Shown here: positions 6,778-15,207 of the stretch, piece by piece | Numbering within the stretch: the stretch's first letter is position 1 | Layout of the letters: each line of letters starts with the position of its first letter | Source: Defluviitaleaceae bacterium | GTDB lineage: Bacteria > Bacillota > Clostridia > Lachnospirales > WQUN01 | Length of the DNA stretch: 64,000 nucleotides | Assembly: GCA_009780315.1 (NCBI GenBank) | Contig: WRAH01000012.1 | Location: forward strand, 1-64,000 | Direction: 5' to 3' | The notes under the pieces: model-generated | The model's input: the letters and a program-made list of their open reading frames with translations, nothing else | Told to the model about the DNA's origin: nothing | The model's database searches: none | Position numbers and translations under genes: made by a program

Positions 6778-8004
6778 TTATTTTTTTGAAAGATAAAATG
6801 CTTTTGCCTTTGTGGTGGTGCTGGTCAATTCGATAAAGGATGGGCAAACAGATGAACAATGGCCACATCCTACACATCGGTCAGCACCCAGTTTTTCTAA
6901 TAATTCATGGCTTTTTCCTGCCGCCGCAATTTGTACAGGCTGTATGCCTACGGGACAATAATCAATACAAGTACCGCAATGTATACAGGGCAACACTTCT
7001 TTTTCTATGTCGGTCAGGCACAAAAAAGCATTTGTGGTAGACAATATAGATAAATCATCTGTTATAACACTTGAACCCCTAAACGCCCCTCCTGCAACAA
7101 GCCTTGCATGTTTTGGGTTAAGCCCTTCAACGTATCCGCCAATGGCTTCCACAACATCTTTCAAAAGCGTGCCTATACGCACTTGTACATTTTGAGGTTT
7201 TCTAAAACCCTCTCCAGATAAGGTGACTATCCGTTCATATTGGGGTATTCCTGTTTTAAGAAATCGTGCAAATGCTATAGTCATATCAGTATCTACAGTA
7301 AGTACACCTACATCTAAAGGGGTATGCCCTTGGCACATAGGCAGAATATCCTCTACTGCTTTAATTTCTATAGGATGGTCTGCATATTTTTTTGCAGTAT
7401 TCGTTAAAACATCCAGCAAGGACTCAAAATTTTTTCGCACGGTGATGATGCCTTTTTCTGCACCGCTATTTTTCATCAGTAATAACAGTCCTTCAAAAAG
7501 CAAATCTGTATCAACCAACATACCTGCTTCATTGGAAGTTATGTAGGACTCACATATACCATTTAATAAGACCGTATGGATTTTCTTTGTAAAAACAGAC
7601 ATGTCCATGCCAAGCACACCATTTGGATATGCTCCAATACGTTCTTTTGTAAGGGTTTTTAGGTCTGGCACAGGGGCAATCAGCAATGCCTTTTCATCTA
7701 AAAAATTGTTCTCAATGATAATATGGTCGGCTTTTTTCAAAGAAACATGGTCACGTTTCTCAATGGCTGTTACTTTTCCTGACACAGTAGAAAAAAGGAT
7801 AATATTATCTTTACCTGCCGCAAGTTTAGTCCCTATTTTTACACTGTCACCAATGTCAACATGTCTATCAAAATGTTCAGACTGCATGTATTTAAGGGGT
7901 ATCGCCACTGTTTTAGGCTTTAAGTATTTTAACACAGGTTGAGATTCAGTCATTTTTTTACTATTTCTAATGACCACGCTTTTACGTTGACTAAAAAACG
8001 GCAT
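6778..8004 (-). CDS. rnfC: Rnf complex subunit RnfC
   Basis: RnfC is the peripheral NADH-binding subunit, with flavin and two 4Fe-4S clusters. Both cluster motifs are visible near the C-terminus: CIHCGTCIDYCPVG and CVGCGHCSSVCPS. The N-terminal part has the barrel-like segment seen in the family (DIGDSVKIGTKLAAGKDN), followed by an SLBB-type region. I chose the ATG giving MPFFSQRKS because GGAGGG precedes it; the longer in-frame start would fall on the promoter. It is the first gene of the rnfCDGEA(B) operon. Confidence 0.95.
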   Translation of the reverse strand: MPFFSQRKSVVIRNSKKMTESQPVLKYLKPKTVAIPLKYMQSEHFDRHVDIGDSVKIGTKLAAGKDNIILFSTVSGKVTAIEKRDHVSLKKADHIIIENNFLDEKALLIAPVPDLKTLTKERIGAYPNGVLGMDMSVFTKKIHTVLLNGICESYITSNEAGMLVDTDLLFEGLLLLMKNSGAEKGIITVRKNFESLLDVLTNTAKKYADHPIEIKAVEDILPMCQGHTPLDVGVLTVDTDMTIAFARFLKTGIPQYERIVTLSGEGFRKPQNVQVRIGTLLKDVVEAIGGYVEGLNPKHARLVAGGAFRGSSVITDDLSILSTTNAFLCLTDIEKEVLPCIHCGTCIDYCPVGIQPVQIAAAGKSHELLEKLGADRCVGCGHCSSVCPSFIELTSTTTKAKAFYLSKK

Positions 8005-8057
8005 ATTATTCCCTCCATCTTTGTTAAAAACACAAAAAATATGCATTGCCTTTTATA

Positions 8058-8086
8058 ATCTTATAGTACGTCTTAGGTGTTGTCAA
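8058..8086 (-). promoter_or_regulatory. sigma-70-type promoter for rnf operon
   Basis: Minus strand TTGACA, a 17-base spacer, TAAGAT. It lies between the terminator after the NusG-II-domain gene and the rnfC start, so the Rnf genes can be transcribed separately from the apbE group. Confidence 0.75.
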
Positions 8087-8120
8087 ATTTATTGTGCCTG
8101 TGTGAAAAACAATAAAAAAA

Positions 8121-8146
8121 TCCTCTCATAAAATTTCATGAAAGGA
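8121..8146 (-). terminator. intrinsic terminator after the apbE group
   Basis: Minus strand TCCTTTCAT paired with ATGAGAGGA around an A/T loop, followed by seven T. It overlaps the last codons of the NusG-II-domain gene. Confidence 0.7.
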
Positions 8147-8510
8147 TATCCATATCTTCATCATCTATTGCTCCAATAATAACCAAAGAAACCCAGTTAG
8201 GTAAACACGCACCGCTTTGCCCAACCCTGTGTAAAAAACCCAACCGCACACACACTTGGTCTGGACAGTCCGAAGCAATAAAAGCAACTGCACCATTTTC
8301 AACCTTGAAACGCACATTTGGATTTTGAGGTAGAGTAAACTCTGTATTTTCAGATAAATTCAAATAAACAACAGGATAGTTGCGTACAGAAATACGGGCA
8401 TAAACAGCGTCATCAGATGACCACGTGATAATCATGTAAGCCCCAAAAGCCAAGAGTAAAATAACTGCAATGAGCAATAACTCATTTTTTGAAATAAGCT
8501 TTCGAGCCAT
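8136..8510 (-). CDS. NusG domain II-containing exported protein
   Basis: A 124-aa protein with one N-terminal span (ELLLIAVILLLAFGAYMI) and an extracytoplasmic domain of the NusG_II family. The family pattern is seen at the end: DCPDQVCVRLGFLH then QSGACLPNWV. Such proteins commonly sit beside ApbE, Gx-type transporters and Rnf genes in Clostridia; no activity is established. The ATG giving MARKLISK is preferred, as it follows the apbE stop and has GGGAGC before it. Confidence 0.85.
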   Translation of the reverse strand: MARKLISKNELLLIAVILLLAFGAYMIITWSSDDAVYARISVRNYPVVYLNLSENTEFTLPQNPNVRFKVENGAVAFIASDCPDQVCVRLGFLHRVGQSGACLPNWVSLVIIGAIDDEDMDILS

Positions 8511-8514
8511 TTTA

Positions 8515-9573
8515 CTATGCTCCCAATTCAGCAGATATACGGATATATCCCGGTGTGGCAAACCATTCACCGTCTATATCTATCCAAAGTACCTCTGCCT
8601 CATTGTCCAATGCCATTTGCCATCCTTCTTCCAATGGCAAAATAAATAAAGCGGTAGACAGAATATCTGCCATCCAAGAACTTGAGTGCAATACCGCAAC
8701 TTGTTGAAACCGATTTGCGGGCATTAAAGTCACAGGGTCAATAATATGCCCCAAATGCTGACCATCCACTTCAAAAAATCGCTCATATCCTCCGCTAATG
8801 GATAGGGTCATGTCCGTAAACGCCACCGTATCTATGACCCTTGGCGCACCAACACTGACATCAGGGTTTTGAATGCCCACATTCCAAGTTTCTCTTGCAC
8901 TGGGTTGCCCATGGGCAACTACATGACCGCCAGCACTCACAAGGGCGGCAGGCATACCCGCATCTATCGCAGCTTGCATAGCCAGTTCTGTAGCAAAGCC
9001 CTTAGCAATTGCCCCCACATCCAAAGACATGCCTGGTGTCCGTAAGAATACCGTACTATTTTCTACATCAATAATGATATCATCTATATTTGCAAGTATA
9101 GATGCATTCATTAAGTCATTGATATATGGAATAGTCCCGTAATCAAGATGGGCTATGCCCCTTTGGCGGTGTTCATGCCAAATACGCAAAACAGACCCCA
9201 TGGCAACATTTGTCATGCCATCGGTCATATGATAAGCTCCTATTGCCGCCTGTAGCATGTCAATGATAGGTTGCTCTACAACAACAGGGCTAACCCCTGC
9301 ATTGGCGTTGATAGTGTATAAATTATTAACCCCTTCATAAGGGTTAAAGATATCAAACAGGCGATGGAGTTCCCCTAATGTGTCAAAAAAAATCTCGGTG
9401 TATTGCATAAATTCATCTTCATCTTGGGCATAGCCTATAAAGTTGATGAGTGTGTCAAAATACCCTATACGTTGCTGGGTTGGAAAGCGGCTGTATACCC
9501 TTTCTTGTGTTTGTGAACAGGCAGTAAAAAAAATACACACAAACAAGAAAACAATCAAATATCGCTTATTTAT
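8515..9573 (-). CDS. apbE: FAD:protein FMN transferase ApbE, lipoprotein
   Basis: ApbE moves FMN from FAD onto a Thr of target proteins outside the membrane; likely targets here are RnfG, RnfD and the FMN-binding lipoprotein. The motifs DVGAIAKGFATE, SAGGHVVAHG and HIIDPVTLMPAN fit the family. The N-terminus reads NKRYLIVFLFVCIFFTACSQ, a lipoprotein signal with lipobox FTAC. No ATG, GTG or TTG fits upstream of the signal; GGAGG lies 6 bases before an ATA codon that overlaps the preceding stop as ATAA. I therefore infer an AUA start at 9573. The TTG at 9558 is the fallback but would clip the positively charged start of the signal peptide. Confidence 0.9.
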   Translation of the reverse strand: MNKRYLIVFLFVCIFFTACSQTQERVYSRFPTQQRIGYFDTLINFIGYAQDEDEFMQYTEIFFDTLGELHRLFDIFNPYEGVNNLYTINANAGVSPVVVEQPIIDMLQAAIGAYHMTDGMTNVAMGSVLRIWHEHRQRGIAHLDYGTIPYINDLMNASILANIDDIIIDVENSTVFLRTPGMSLDVGAIAKGFATELAMQAAIDAGMPAALVSAGGHVVAHGQPSARETWNVGIQNPDVSVGAPRVIDTVAFTDMTLSISGGYERFFEVDGQHLGHIIDPVTLMPANRFQQVAVLHSSSWMADILSTALFILPLEEGWQMALDNEAEVLWIDIDGEWFATPGYIRISAELGA

Positions 9574-10085
9574 AATAATCCTCCAATGTGAAACCGTTTT
9601 AAAGCGGGCATTAAAACCTTTAACAGAATACCCGTAATAACCCCGCTGATTACACCTGATACGACAAGCATAGGCGCGTAATAAATCAATGCTGGCGTTG
9701 CCATGAGCAGCATGAAAATAATAAACTGTCCCAAGTTGTGAAACAAAGCACCAGTTACACTAATCCCAATGTAACTGGCTTGCTTTTTTTTCACGCTGGC
9801 TAATAAAATAATCACTGCAATAGACAGCAACCCGCCGCTTAAACTTAAAAGCCCCCCTATCGCCCCACGGGTGATGAGAACAAATAAAGATTTAAGCATA
9901 TTCAGCGTAAAAGCCTGTCGGCGGCCTATCCCAAACACGCAGAACATAATCACAATATTTGCAAAACCAGGCTTCACATGGGGCGGCATAAACGGTACAA
10001 CAAATATATGCTCTAAGGTGGTTATCACAATAATGAGCCCAAGCATGATACCCATTAAAGCAATATTTTTAGTATGCGATGGCAT
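9570..10085 (-). CDS. Gx transporter family membrane protein
   Basis: A 171-aa, about five-span membrane protein of the Gx transporter family (also annotated as heptaprenyl diphosphate synthase component I). The conserved N-terminal segment (GLIIVITTLEHIFVVPFMPP then VKPGFANIV) matches ECF-like S components. It lies between the FMN-binding lipoprotein and apbE, a common grouping with Rnf. It may bring in a flavin- or quinone-related small molecule, but the substrate is not known. Its stop codon overlaps the inferred apbE start. Confidence 0.85.
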   Translation of the reverse strand: MPSHTKNIALMGIMLGLIIVITTLEHIFVVPFMPPHVKPGFANIVIMFCVFGIGRRQAFTLNMLKSLFVLITRGAIGGLLSLSGGLLSIAVIILLASVKKKQASYIGISVTGALFHNLGQFIIFMLLMATPALIYYAPMLVVSGVISGVITGILLKVLMPALKRFHIGGLL

Positions 10086-10097
10086 GAATCATAAGGT

Positions 10098-11288
10098 TTA
10101 ATAAAAGTCGGCAGGGTCTGCTCCAGCCATCCGAATCGCCTCTGCAACCGCTTCAAGAAAAGCATTATGGGTTCTGGTTGCACCTGCTGTTATGTCTATA
10201 TCATGTATGGTTTGTTCTTCTTCCACAATGGTTGCTAAAGTAACACTGCCTTGCCCCGAGGGGAAAACCATATCAAAGAAGTTTTCTGTTTCAGCATGTT
10301 CAACCACTCTTGCACGCACCAATTCGCCCCTGCTGAATATGGCTTGAACCGTAAGCGGCCCGCCGAAGCCATCAGCCGTGGCATAGTAAACACCAGGGTG
10401 GAATATTGCAGGATTTCCACCGCCTGCGCCATATGGCCAGAAAGTACCTGCTGTACGGGTACGTGGCTGTAGACTGGCAGGGTCAGCACCGGCAAGGGTA
10501 ATGGCTTCATTGATTAAATAGAGTACATTTGTTGATGTTGTTGTTGCACCAGCAATAATATCTATCCCTACAGTGGATTGCACTTCTTCAACTTGGTGAG
10601 GGATTATTGGAATCGCACGTCCTGCCCAGTTTCCGCCTGTGGTGGTGTCTCCATGGGACTCTACTTGTACACGCACAATTTCATCTTGGGAAAACACGAC
10701 TTGAATAACCATGGGCGCGCCCTCCCAGCTGTTGGTTTCAACGATATGCTGTCCCGCTATAAATGTAGCATTGGGTAAGGGTTCTGTCGGTATGTTGGGG
10801 ACAAGTGCGTCTGGACTTGCGCCAGCTTGCACAATGGTGTCGTTTACCGCAGTTAAAATAGCGTCAGAGGTTATGGTGGCAGACGCAATGGTATCTATAT
10901 TTTGGGTAGACTGCCTGTGAAGTATCATTTGTGGTATGGTTGGAATCGCACGTCTTGCCCAATTGGGTGTGTCACTATGTTGGACTTCAATATTTGCAAT
11001 ACTGCTGTCTGTAAACGTCACTTCCACTGTAAGTTCTCCGCCAAAACTTTCTGCTGTCGCGGTAAAAGTGCCGGGTGTAAAAGAAGCCGTAGCTACAGTG
11101 GGTGTTTGTGTTTCAACAGGTGGTTGAGCCGTTGGTTGTACCGTTACAGCTTCAACAGCTTGTCCTTGTTCAGCGGATTGCTCACAAGCAACGCAGGCAG
11201 TCAACGCGCCAAGCATAAACACGGTCATGCCCAGCCCCAGTAGGGTGCATAAAATATTACGTTTTGTTCTATTTCTTGGGTTCATCAT
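10098..11288 (-). CDS. lipoprotein with three FMN-binding repeats
   Basis: An exported lipoprotein (lipobox LTAC) with a Pro/Thr/Gln-rich linker and three tandem FMN-binding domains of about 90 aa. Each repeat ends with an ApbE-type site: repeat 1 DTIASATITS, repeat 2 DIIAGATTTS, repeat 3 DITAGATRTH. Repeat 1 has Ser in place of the conserved Gly, and repeat 3 has His in place of the last Ser/Thr, so modification of those two is uncertain. I infer an extracytoplasmic electron carrier flavinylated by the adjacent ApbE. The ATG at 11288 has GAGAGGA 8 bases upstream. It is the first gene of the apbE group. Confidence 0.88.
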   Translation of the reverse strand: MMNPRNRTKRNILCTLLGLGMTVFMLGALTACVACEQSAEQGQAVEAVTVQPTAQPPVETQTPTVATASFTPGTFTATAESFGGELTVEVTFTDSSIANIEVQHSDTPNWARRAIPTIPQMILHRQSTQNIDTIASATITSDAILTAVNDTIVQAGASPDALVPNIPTEPLPNATFIAGQHIVETNSWEGAPMVIQVVFSQDEIVRVQVESHGDTTTGGNWAGRAIPIIPHQVEEVQSTVGIDIIAGATTTSTNVLYLINEAITLAGADPASLQPRTRTAGTFWPYGAGGGNPAIFHPGVYYATADGFGGPLTVQAIFSRGELVRARVVEHAETENFFDMVFPSGQGSVTLATIVEEEQTIHDIDITAGATRTHNAFLEAVAEAIRMAGADPADFY

Positions 11289-11361
11289 AGACACCGTCCT
11301 CTCAAATTTTCCGCCCTCATTATATCATGACTGTATAAAATGTAAAAGGGATTTGATACAT

Positions 11362-11410
11362 AAAAACCCCGATGAAATGATAAAAGCTAAAATATCATTT
11401 CATCGGGGTT
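11362..11410 (-). terminator. intrinsic terminator upstream of the FMN-lipoprotein operon
   Basis: A perfect 18-bp inverted repeat (AACCCCGATGAAATGATA and its complement) with a 10-base loop, followed on the minus strand by five T. It separates the structured RNA region from the lipoprotein gene. The stem is very close in sequence to the uraA attenuator stem at 3131-3180. Confidence 0.7.
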
Positions 11411-11439
11411 GAATTTTACGTAAAATTTACTATAATCAG

Positions 11440-11665
11440 ATTATTTGTTACGAAAGGATGTTACCATCACTAACATGCTTGACCCACACACAATCAACAG
11501 CTACACACCTTTATTAGTACTTGTAACAAGCAGGTCGTATAGTGTATAATTGGTAAACCGTGGTGACAGGTTAACCTGTACATGTTGAGTGATGGTAGTC
11601 GAAAATCATCCCTCCATGCGCCGATAGGTGAGGGTGGAATTTCACCTGTAGGACACTGCGGTTAT
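11440..11665. ncRNA. candidate structured RNA, class unknown
   Basis: No convincing ORF lies here, but the DNA is rich in complementary segments. In plus-strand terms GGATG, CCATCACT and AACATG near 11457-11478 pair in order with CATGTT, AGTGATGG and CATCC near 11582-11612. Internal hairpins include ACAGGTTAACCTGT (11568-11581) and CTTGTAACAAG, and a further hairpin AGGTGA...TCACCT lies near 11625-11648. Both strands have a TATAAT near their 5' edge: plus strand TTGAAT-16-TATAAT ending near 11428, and minus strand TATAAT near 11670. The strand is therefore unresolved, though the terminator favours minus. I tried FMN, cobalamin, T-box, SRP, tmRNA and RNase P signatures and none fits; 6S-like or another orphan class is possible. 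Confidence 0.5.
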
Positions 11666-11724
11666 TATATCCTAAAACTTTCACAATTGGAAGCTATTTT
11701 TAAAATAAATTTTGGAGGTGTGCA

Positions 11725-12243
11725 ATGATTATTGATGTGATTAAAAACCGCAGAAGCATTCGCAAGTTTAAAACCACAGAAGTTAGCCGTGAACAAGTAC
11801 AAACACTACTTGAAGCCGCAATGCTTGCGCCATCAGCATGTAACACAAGGGCATGGCGGTTTATTGTTGTAACAAACCGTGATGTACTTAATCAGTTGGC
11901 AGAAATCCATCCTTATGGAAAAATGCTGACTGCTGCGCCAGTATGTATTGTGGTTGTAGGGCTTCCCGCATTGCAAGAAGGGCATGAGCATGACTTGCCA
12001 AAAGGCTTCTTGTCCCAAGACTGCGGCGCAACCACACAAAATATCCTGTTACAAGCAGAAGCCATGGGACTAGGCTCTTGCTGGTGCGGTGTATATCCCA
12101 AAGCACCACTCATGAAATCTATCTCGGATATTTTAAATATTCCACCAGATGAAATTCCCTTTAATCTTATTGCCATTGGGGAAAAAGACCAACACCCCGA
12201 AGTACGGGGCAAGTATGAAGAGGAAAAAGTTACTTGGCTTTAG
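11725..12243 (+). CDS. nitroreductase family flavoprotein
   Basis: A 172-aa FMN-dependent oxidoreductase of the nitroreductase superfamily. The N-terminal signature VIKNRRSIRKFKTTEV (FMN phosphate-binding Arg-Ser-Arg-type motif) and LEAAMLAPSACNTRAWRF are clear, and the C-terminal GLGSCWCGVYP is typical of the small anaerobe subfamily. The natural substrate is unknown; members reduce nitro compounds or quinones with NAD(P)H. TTGGAGGTG precedes the ATG. It converges on rsmG with a 14-base overlap. Confidence 0.9.
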   Translation: MIIDVIKNRRSIRKFKTTEVSREQVQTLLEAAMLAPSACNTRAWRFIVVTNRDVLNQLAEIHPYGKMLTAAPVCIVVVGLPALQEGHEHDLPKGFLSQDCGATTQNILLQAEAMGLGSCWCGVYPKAPLMKSISDILNIPPDEIPFNLIAIGEKDQHPEVRGKYEEEKVTWL

Positions 12244-12871
12244 TCACAACCACAATCGTGCGCGTAAGCCCTTCTGCAATCTCTACAATATCCACACGTT
12301 CAATCAACCCGCCTTTTTTTATAAGGGCGGGTTTTGCTTTTTCCAATTCGTCAGTCACTTCTGCACCTTTCATTGCCAAAAAAGTACCCCCCGACTTGAC
12401 CAAAGGCAATGCAAACTTCGCCAGCTTGTCCAGTGCCGCCACTGCACGGGCTGTACATATGTCATATCTTGCACCTGTGCGTGCCCATTCTTCTGCACGG
12501 GCATGAATACACTCTACCTCTGTAAGGGCAAGCATGTCCACCACTTGCCGCAGAAATTCTACACGTTTGTTTGTGCCGTCAAGTAAGGTCAACTGCAAGT
12601 CCTTTCTCATGATTTTTAGCACAACCCCAGGAAAGCCCGCACCTGTGCCTATGTCAATGAGACTTGCGCCTTGAGGAATATATTTTAAAAGGGTCATTGA
12701 GTCGATAATATGCTTTATTGCAAAATCCACAGGGTCAGTAATGGCGGTAAGATTCATGGTTTGATTCACTGTCAATACTTTTTCCTGATAAGCTTCAAGT
12801 TGTGCCAGTTGAGCGTCAGTGATTTCAATATGATGTCTGTCCGCCCATGTTTTGACTATATCCGTCCGCAT
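12230..12871 (-). CDS. rsmG: 16S rRNA (guanine527-N7)-methyltransferase RsmG
   Basis: RsmG (GidB) methylates N7 of G527 in 16S rRNA using S-adenosylmethionine; its loss gives low-level streptomycin resistance in other bacteria. The SAM site is LIDIGTGAGFPGVVLKI, preceded by the family motif NLTAITDPVDFAIKHIIDS. The start is the ATG giving MRTDIV, which overlaps the end of the upstream small gene by 16 bases. At 213 aa it is slightly shorter than the usual 230-240 aa. Confidence 0.95.
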   Translation of the reverse strand: MRTDIVKTWADRHHIEITDAQLAQLEAYQEKVLTVNQTMNLTAITDPVDFAIKHIIDSMTLLKYIPQGASLIDIGTGAGFPGVVLKIMRKDLQLTLLDGTNKRVEFLRQVVDMLALTEVECIHARAEEWARTGARYDICTARAVAALDKLAKFALPLVKSGGTFLAMKGAEVTDELEKAKPALIKKGGLIERVDIVEIAEGLTRTIVVVTKAK

Positions 12872-13236
12872 TCTTCTTGCTCCACTCCAAAGATTTTCCA
12901 CTGCCCATTATGGTCTGGTTCCCGAATCATACGCAGGTGTAAAAGGCGTTTGAAATTACGCTGGGGGTCTTCTACATAAATTGAACGCATGAGACAGTTT
13001 TTTGAACCGCTTAAATACATGGCTTTGCTCACCATTTTTTGCGCACTGCCAGACAGGACTTCCCGCAGTTCATTTAAGTCAAGCCCAGGTGAATACACTT
13101 TGCTGACAAATGCCCACGCTTCATCTGGGTTGGCTTTCACCGCATCAAGAAAACATGCAGCAACTTGCTTATCACCAGATAATTTCATTTGGGGAATAGA
13201 AAAACTTAATTTGCGCTTCAGGACAGGAAAAGTCAA
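12856..13236 (-). CDS. conserved hypothetical protein between mnmG and rsmG
   Basis: A 126-aa soluble protein of unknown family. It starts with a TTG preceded by AGGAGG seven bases upstream. The sequence is basic and aromatic toward the end (QRNFKRLLHLRMIREPDHNGQW), possibly nucleic-acid binding, with a central SPGLDLNELREVL. It sits within the conserved mnmE-mnmG-rsmG block where most genomes have no gene. Its Shine-Dalgarno lies in one arm of an 11-bp inverted repeat, so translation may be controlled. Confidence 0.7.
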   Translation of the reverse strand: MTFPVLKRKLSFSIPQMKLSGDKQVAACFLDAVKANPDEAWAFVSKVYSPGLDLNELREVLSGSAQKMVSKAMYLSGSKNCLMRSIYVEDPQRNFKRLLHLRMIREPDHNGQWKIFGVEQEECGRI

Positions 13237-13237
13237 T

Positions 13238-13282
13238 GGAGTTCCTCCTAGAATATATGGGTTATGTAGGGGGAGGAACTCC
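13238..13282 (-). promoter_or_regulatory. inverted repeat covering a Shine-Dalgarno
   Basis: Minus strand GGAGTTCCTCC (13282-13272) is perfectly complementary to GGAGGAACTCC (13248-13238), with a 23-base loop. The second arm contains the GGAGG used by the TTG start at 13236, so the folded RNA would hide the ribosome site. No T-run follows, so it does not look like a terminator. Confidence 0.6.
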
Positions 13283-13308
13283 TCCCTTTATACTATGCGT
13301 TCAATACG

Positions 13309-15174
13309 TTATTGTTCCAGAGATTTTATATAAACCATCAACACACTAATATCTGCTGGGGATACACCTGTTATCCGTGATGCTTGTCCAAAGTTGACAG
13401 GGCGTAGGGCATTTAATTTTTGCCGCGCTTCAATACGTAAGCCCTTGATTTTTTCATAATCAATCCCTAGTGGAATCTTGCGGTTTTCTGTTTTGCGGAA
13501 GGCTTCTGCTTGTGCCAATTGCATGGCAATATAACCTTCGTATTTGATTTGAATATTCACTTGTGCTTGCACCGTTTCAACCATGAAATCAGGCAAGTCT
13601 ATGTGGGGATTGTCTGTGAGGGTTATAACATCCCAATAGGTTAGCTCTGGGCGTTTGATAAGTTCTGTTAAACGAACGCCCGATTTTACAGGGGTGCTAT
13701 TTTTGGTTTCCAGCATTGGATTTACTTTTTCAGGAGACAGTATTATTTTTTGCAAGCGGGCTTTTTCAGCTTCAATTGCTTGAGATTTTTTTAAAAAAGT
13801 ATCATTTCTTTCTTCTGAAATTAACCCTGCGGCATAACCTTTTGGGGTTAACCGAAGGTCAGCATTGTCTTGACGCAGGAGTAAGCGATATTCTGCACGG
13901 GATGTCATCATGCGGTATGGCTCACTTGTGCCTTTTGTCACAAGGTCATCAATGAGTACACCAATATATCCATCTGCGCGCCCTATCGTCATGTCTGCCC
14001 CTGCGGCATTCAGCCCTGCCACAATACCCTGCGCCGCCGCTTCTTCATATCCTGATGAACCGTTGATTTGTCCTGCAAAAAATAAACCGCGTATATGTTT
14101 TGCCTCAAGCCCTAATGTGAGTTGTGTTGGGTCAATACAGTCGTATTCAATGGCATATGCCACACGCATAATTTCACAGTTTTCTAAACCAGGAATTGTA
14201 CGGTAGACTTCATGTTGCACATCCTCTGGCAATGCAGAACTCATGCCCTGTACATACATTTCTGATGTATTAAGTCCTTCGGGCTCTATGAAAACTTGAT
14301 GACGTTCTCTTTCGGCAAAGCGCACAATTTTATCTTCAATAGAAGGGCAATAACGTGTGCCTGTGGCATCTATCAATCCACTGTACATGGCAGAACGGTT
14401 GATGGATGCCTGTATACGTTCATGGGTTTTGGGTGTGGTATAGGTTAAATGACAAGGCACTTGGTTGCGTTTTGCCACGGCTGGGTCAGTTTCAAAAGAA
14501 AATGGAACAAGCTTTTCATCCCCATGCTGAACAACCATTTTAGAAAAGTCTACACTTCTGGCGTGGATTCTGGCAGGGGTACCTGTTTTAAAGCGTTGCA
14601 AAATAAAGCCTAAATTTTTAAGACTTGTGCTTAGGTGTGTTGCGTTGCGCAAGCCATTTGGGCCTGTATGGTTTATGGTTTCGCCATACAAACATCGTGC
14701 ATTAAGATAGGTACCTGTACAAACAATCACCGCATCACAATGGATTATCATGCCCGATTCCGTTTTTATGGCATTCACGGCATTATCACTTTCACTGGTG
14801 ATAATTTCTACAACTTCTCCTTCACGCAGGGAAATATTGGGCTCATTTTCTAGGACAGTTTTCATATATGCCATGTATTGCTTTTTGTCTGCTTGGGCGC
14901 GAAGGGAGTAAACGGCTGGACCTTTTGCTGTGTTTAGCATTCTGCTTTGGATAAACGTCGCGTCAATTGCCTTGCCCATTTGCCCGCCCAATGCGTCAAC
15001 TTCCCGCACAAGATGTCCTTTGGCACTGCCGCCAATGCAAGGGTTACAGGGCATGAGCGCGATACTGTCAAGATTAAGGGCGAAAAGGGTGACACGCTGT
15101 CCAAGCCGTGCCGCCGCAAGTGCGGCTTCACAGCCAGCATGACCCGCGCCAATAACAATAATATGCTTAATCAT
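13309..15174 (-). CDS. mnmG: tRNA uridine-5-carboxymethylaminomethyl enzyme MnmG
   Basis: MnmG (GidA) with MnmE modifies the wobble uridine (U34) of several tRNAs, using FAD, NADH and a methylene-tetrahydrofolate-derived carbon. The N-terminal FAD site [17 protein letters not shown] and the motif [19 protein letters not shown] with its cysteines are present, as is the C-terminal helical domain. The length, 621 aa, is standard. GGAGT precedes the ATG. It lies 33 bases after mnmE. Confidence 0.97.
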   Translation of the reverse strand: MIKHIIVIGAGHAGCEAALAAARLGQRVTLFALNLDSIALMPCNPCIGGSAKGHLVREVDALGGQMGKAIDATFIQSRMLNTAKGPAVYSLRAQADKKQYMAYMKTVLENEPNISLREGEVVEIITSESDNAVNAIKTESGMIIHCDAVIVCTGTYLNARCLYGETINHTGPNGLRNATHLSTSLKNLGFILQRFKTGTPARIHARSVDFSKMVVQHGDEKLVPFSFETDPAVAKRNQVPCHLTYTTPKTHERIQASINRSAMYSGLIDATGTRYCPSIEDKIVRFAERERHQVFIEPEGLNTSEMYVQGMSSALPEDVQHEVYRTIPGLENCEIMRVAYAIEYDCIDPTQLTLGLEAKHIRGLFFAGQINGSSGYEEAAAQGIVAGLNAAGADMTIGRADGYIGVLIDDLVTKGTSEPYRMMTSRAEYRLLLRQDNADLRLTPKGYAAGLISEERNDTFLKKSQAIEAEKARLQKIILSPEKVNPMLETKNSTPVKSGVRLTELIKRPELTYWDVITLTDNPHIDLPDFMVETVQAQVNIQIKYEGYIAMQLAQAEAFRKTENRKIPLGIDYEKIKGLRIEARQKLNALRPVNFGQASRITGVSPADISVLMVYIKSLEQ

Positions 15175-15207
15175 GGAAAGACTCCATGGCTTTGAGATAC
15201 AAGCCCC

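Noticed and set aside
11440-11665. Reading the structured region as an FMN, cobalamin or T-box riboswitch because of GGTGAAATTCC-like and GGGTGG pieces
   Set aside because: The other conserved blocks of these classes are missing and the order is wrong; the true FMN riboswitch at 34.0 kb looks quite different.
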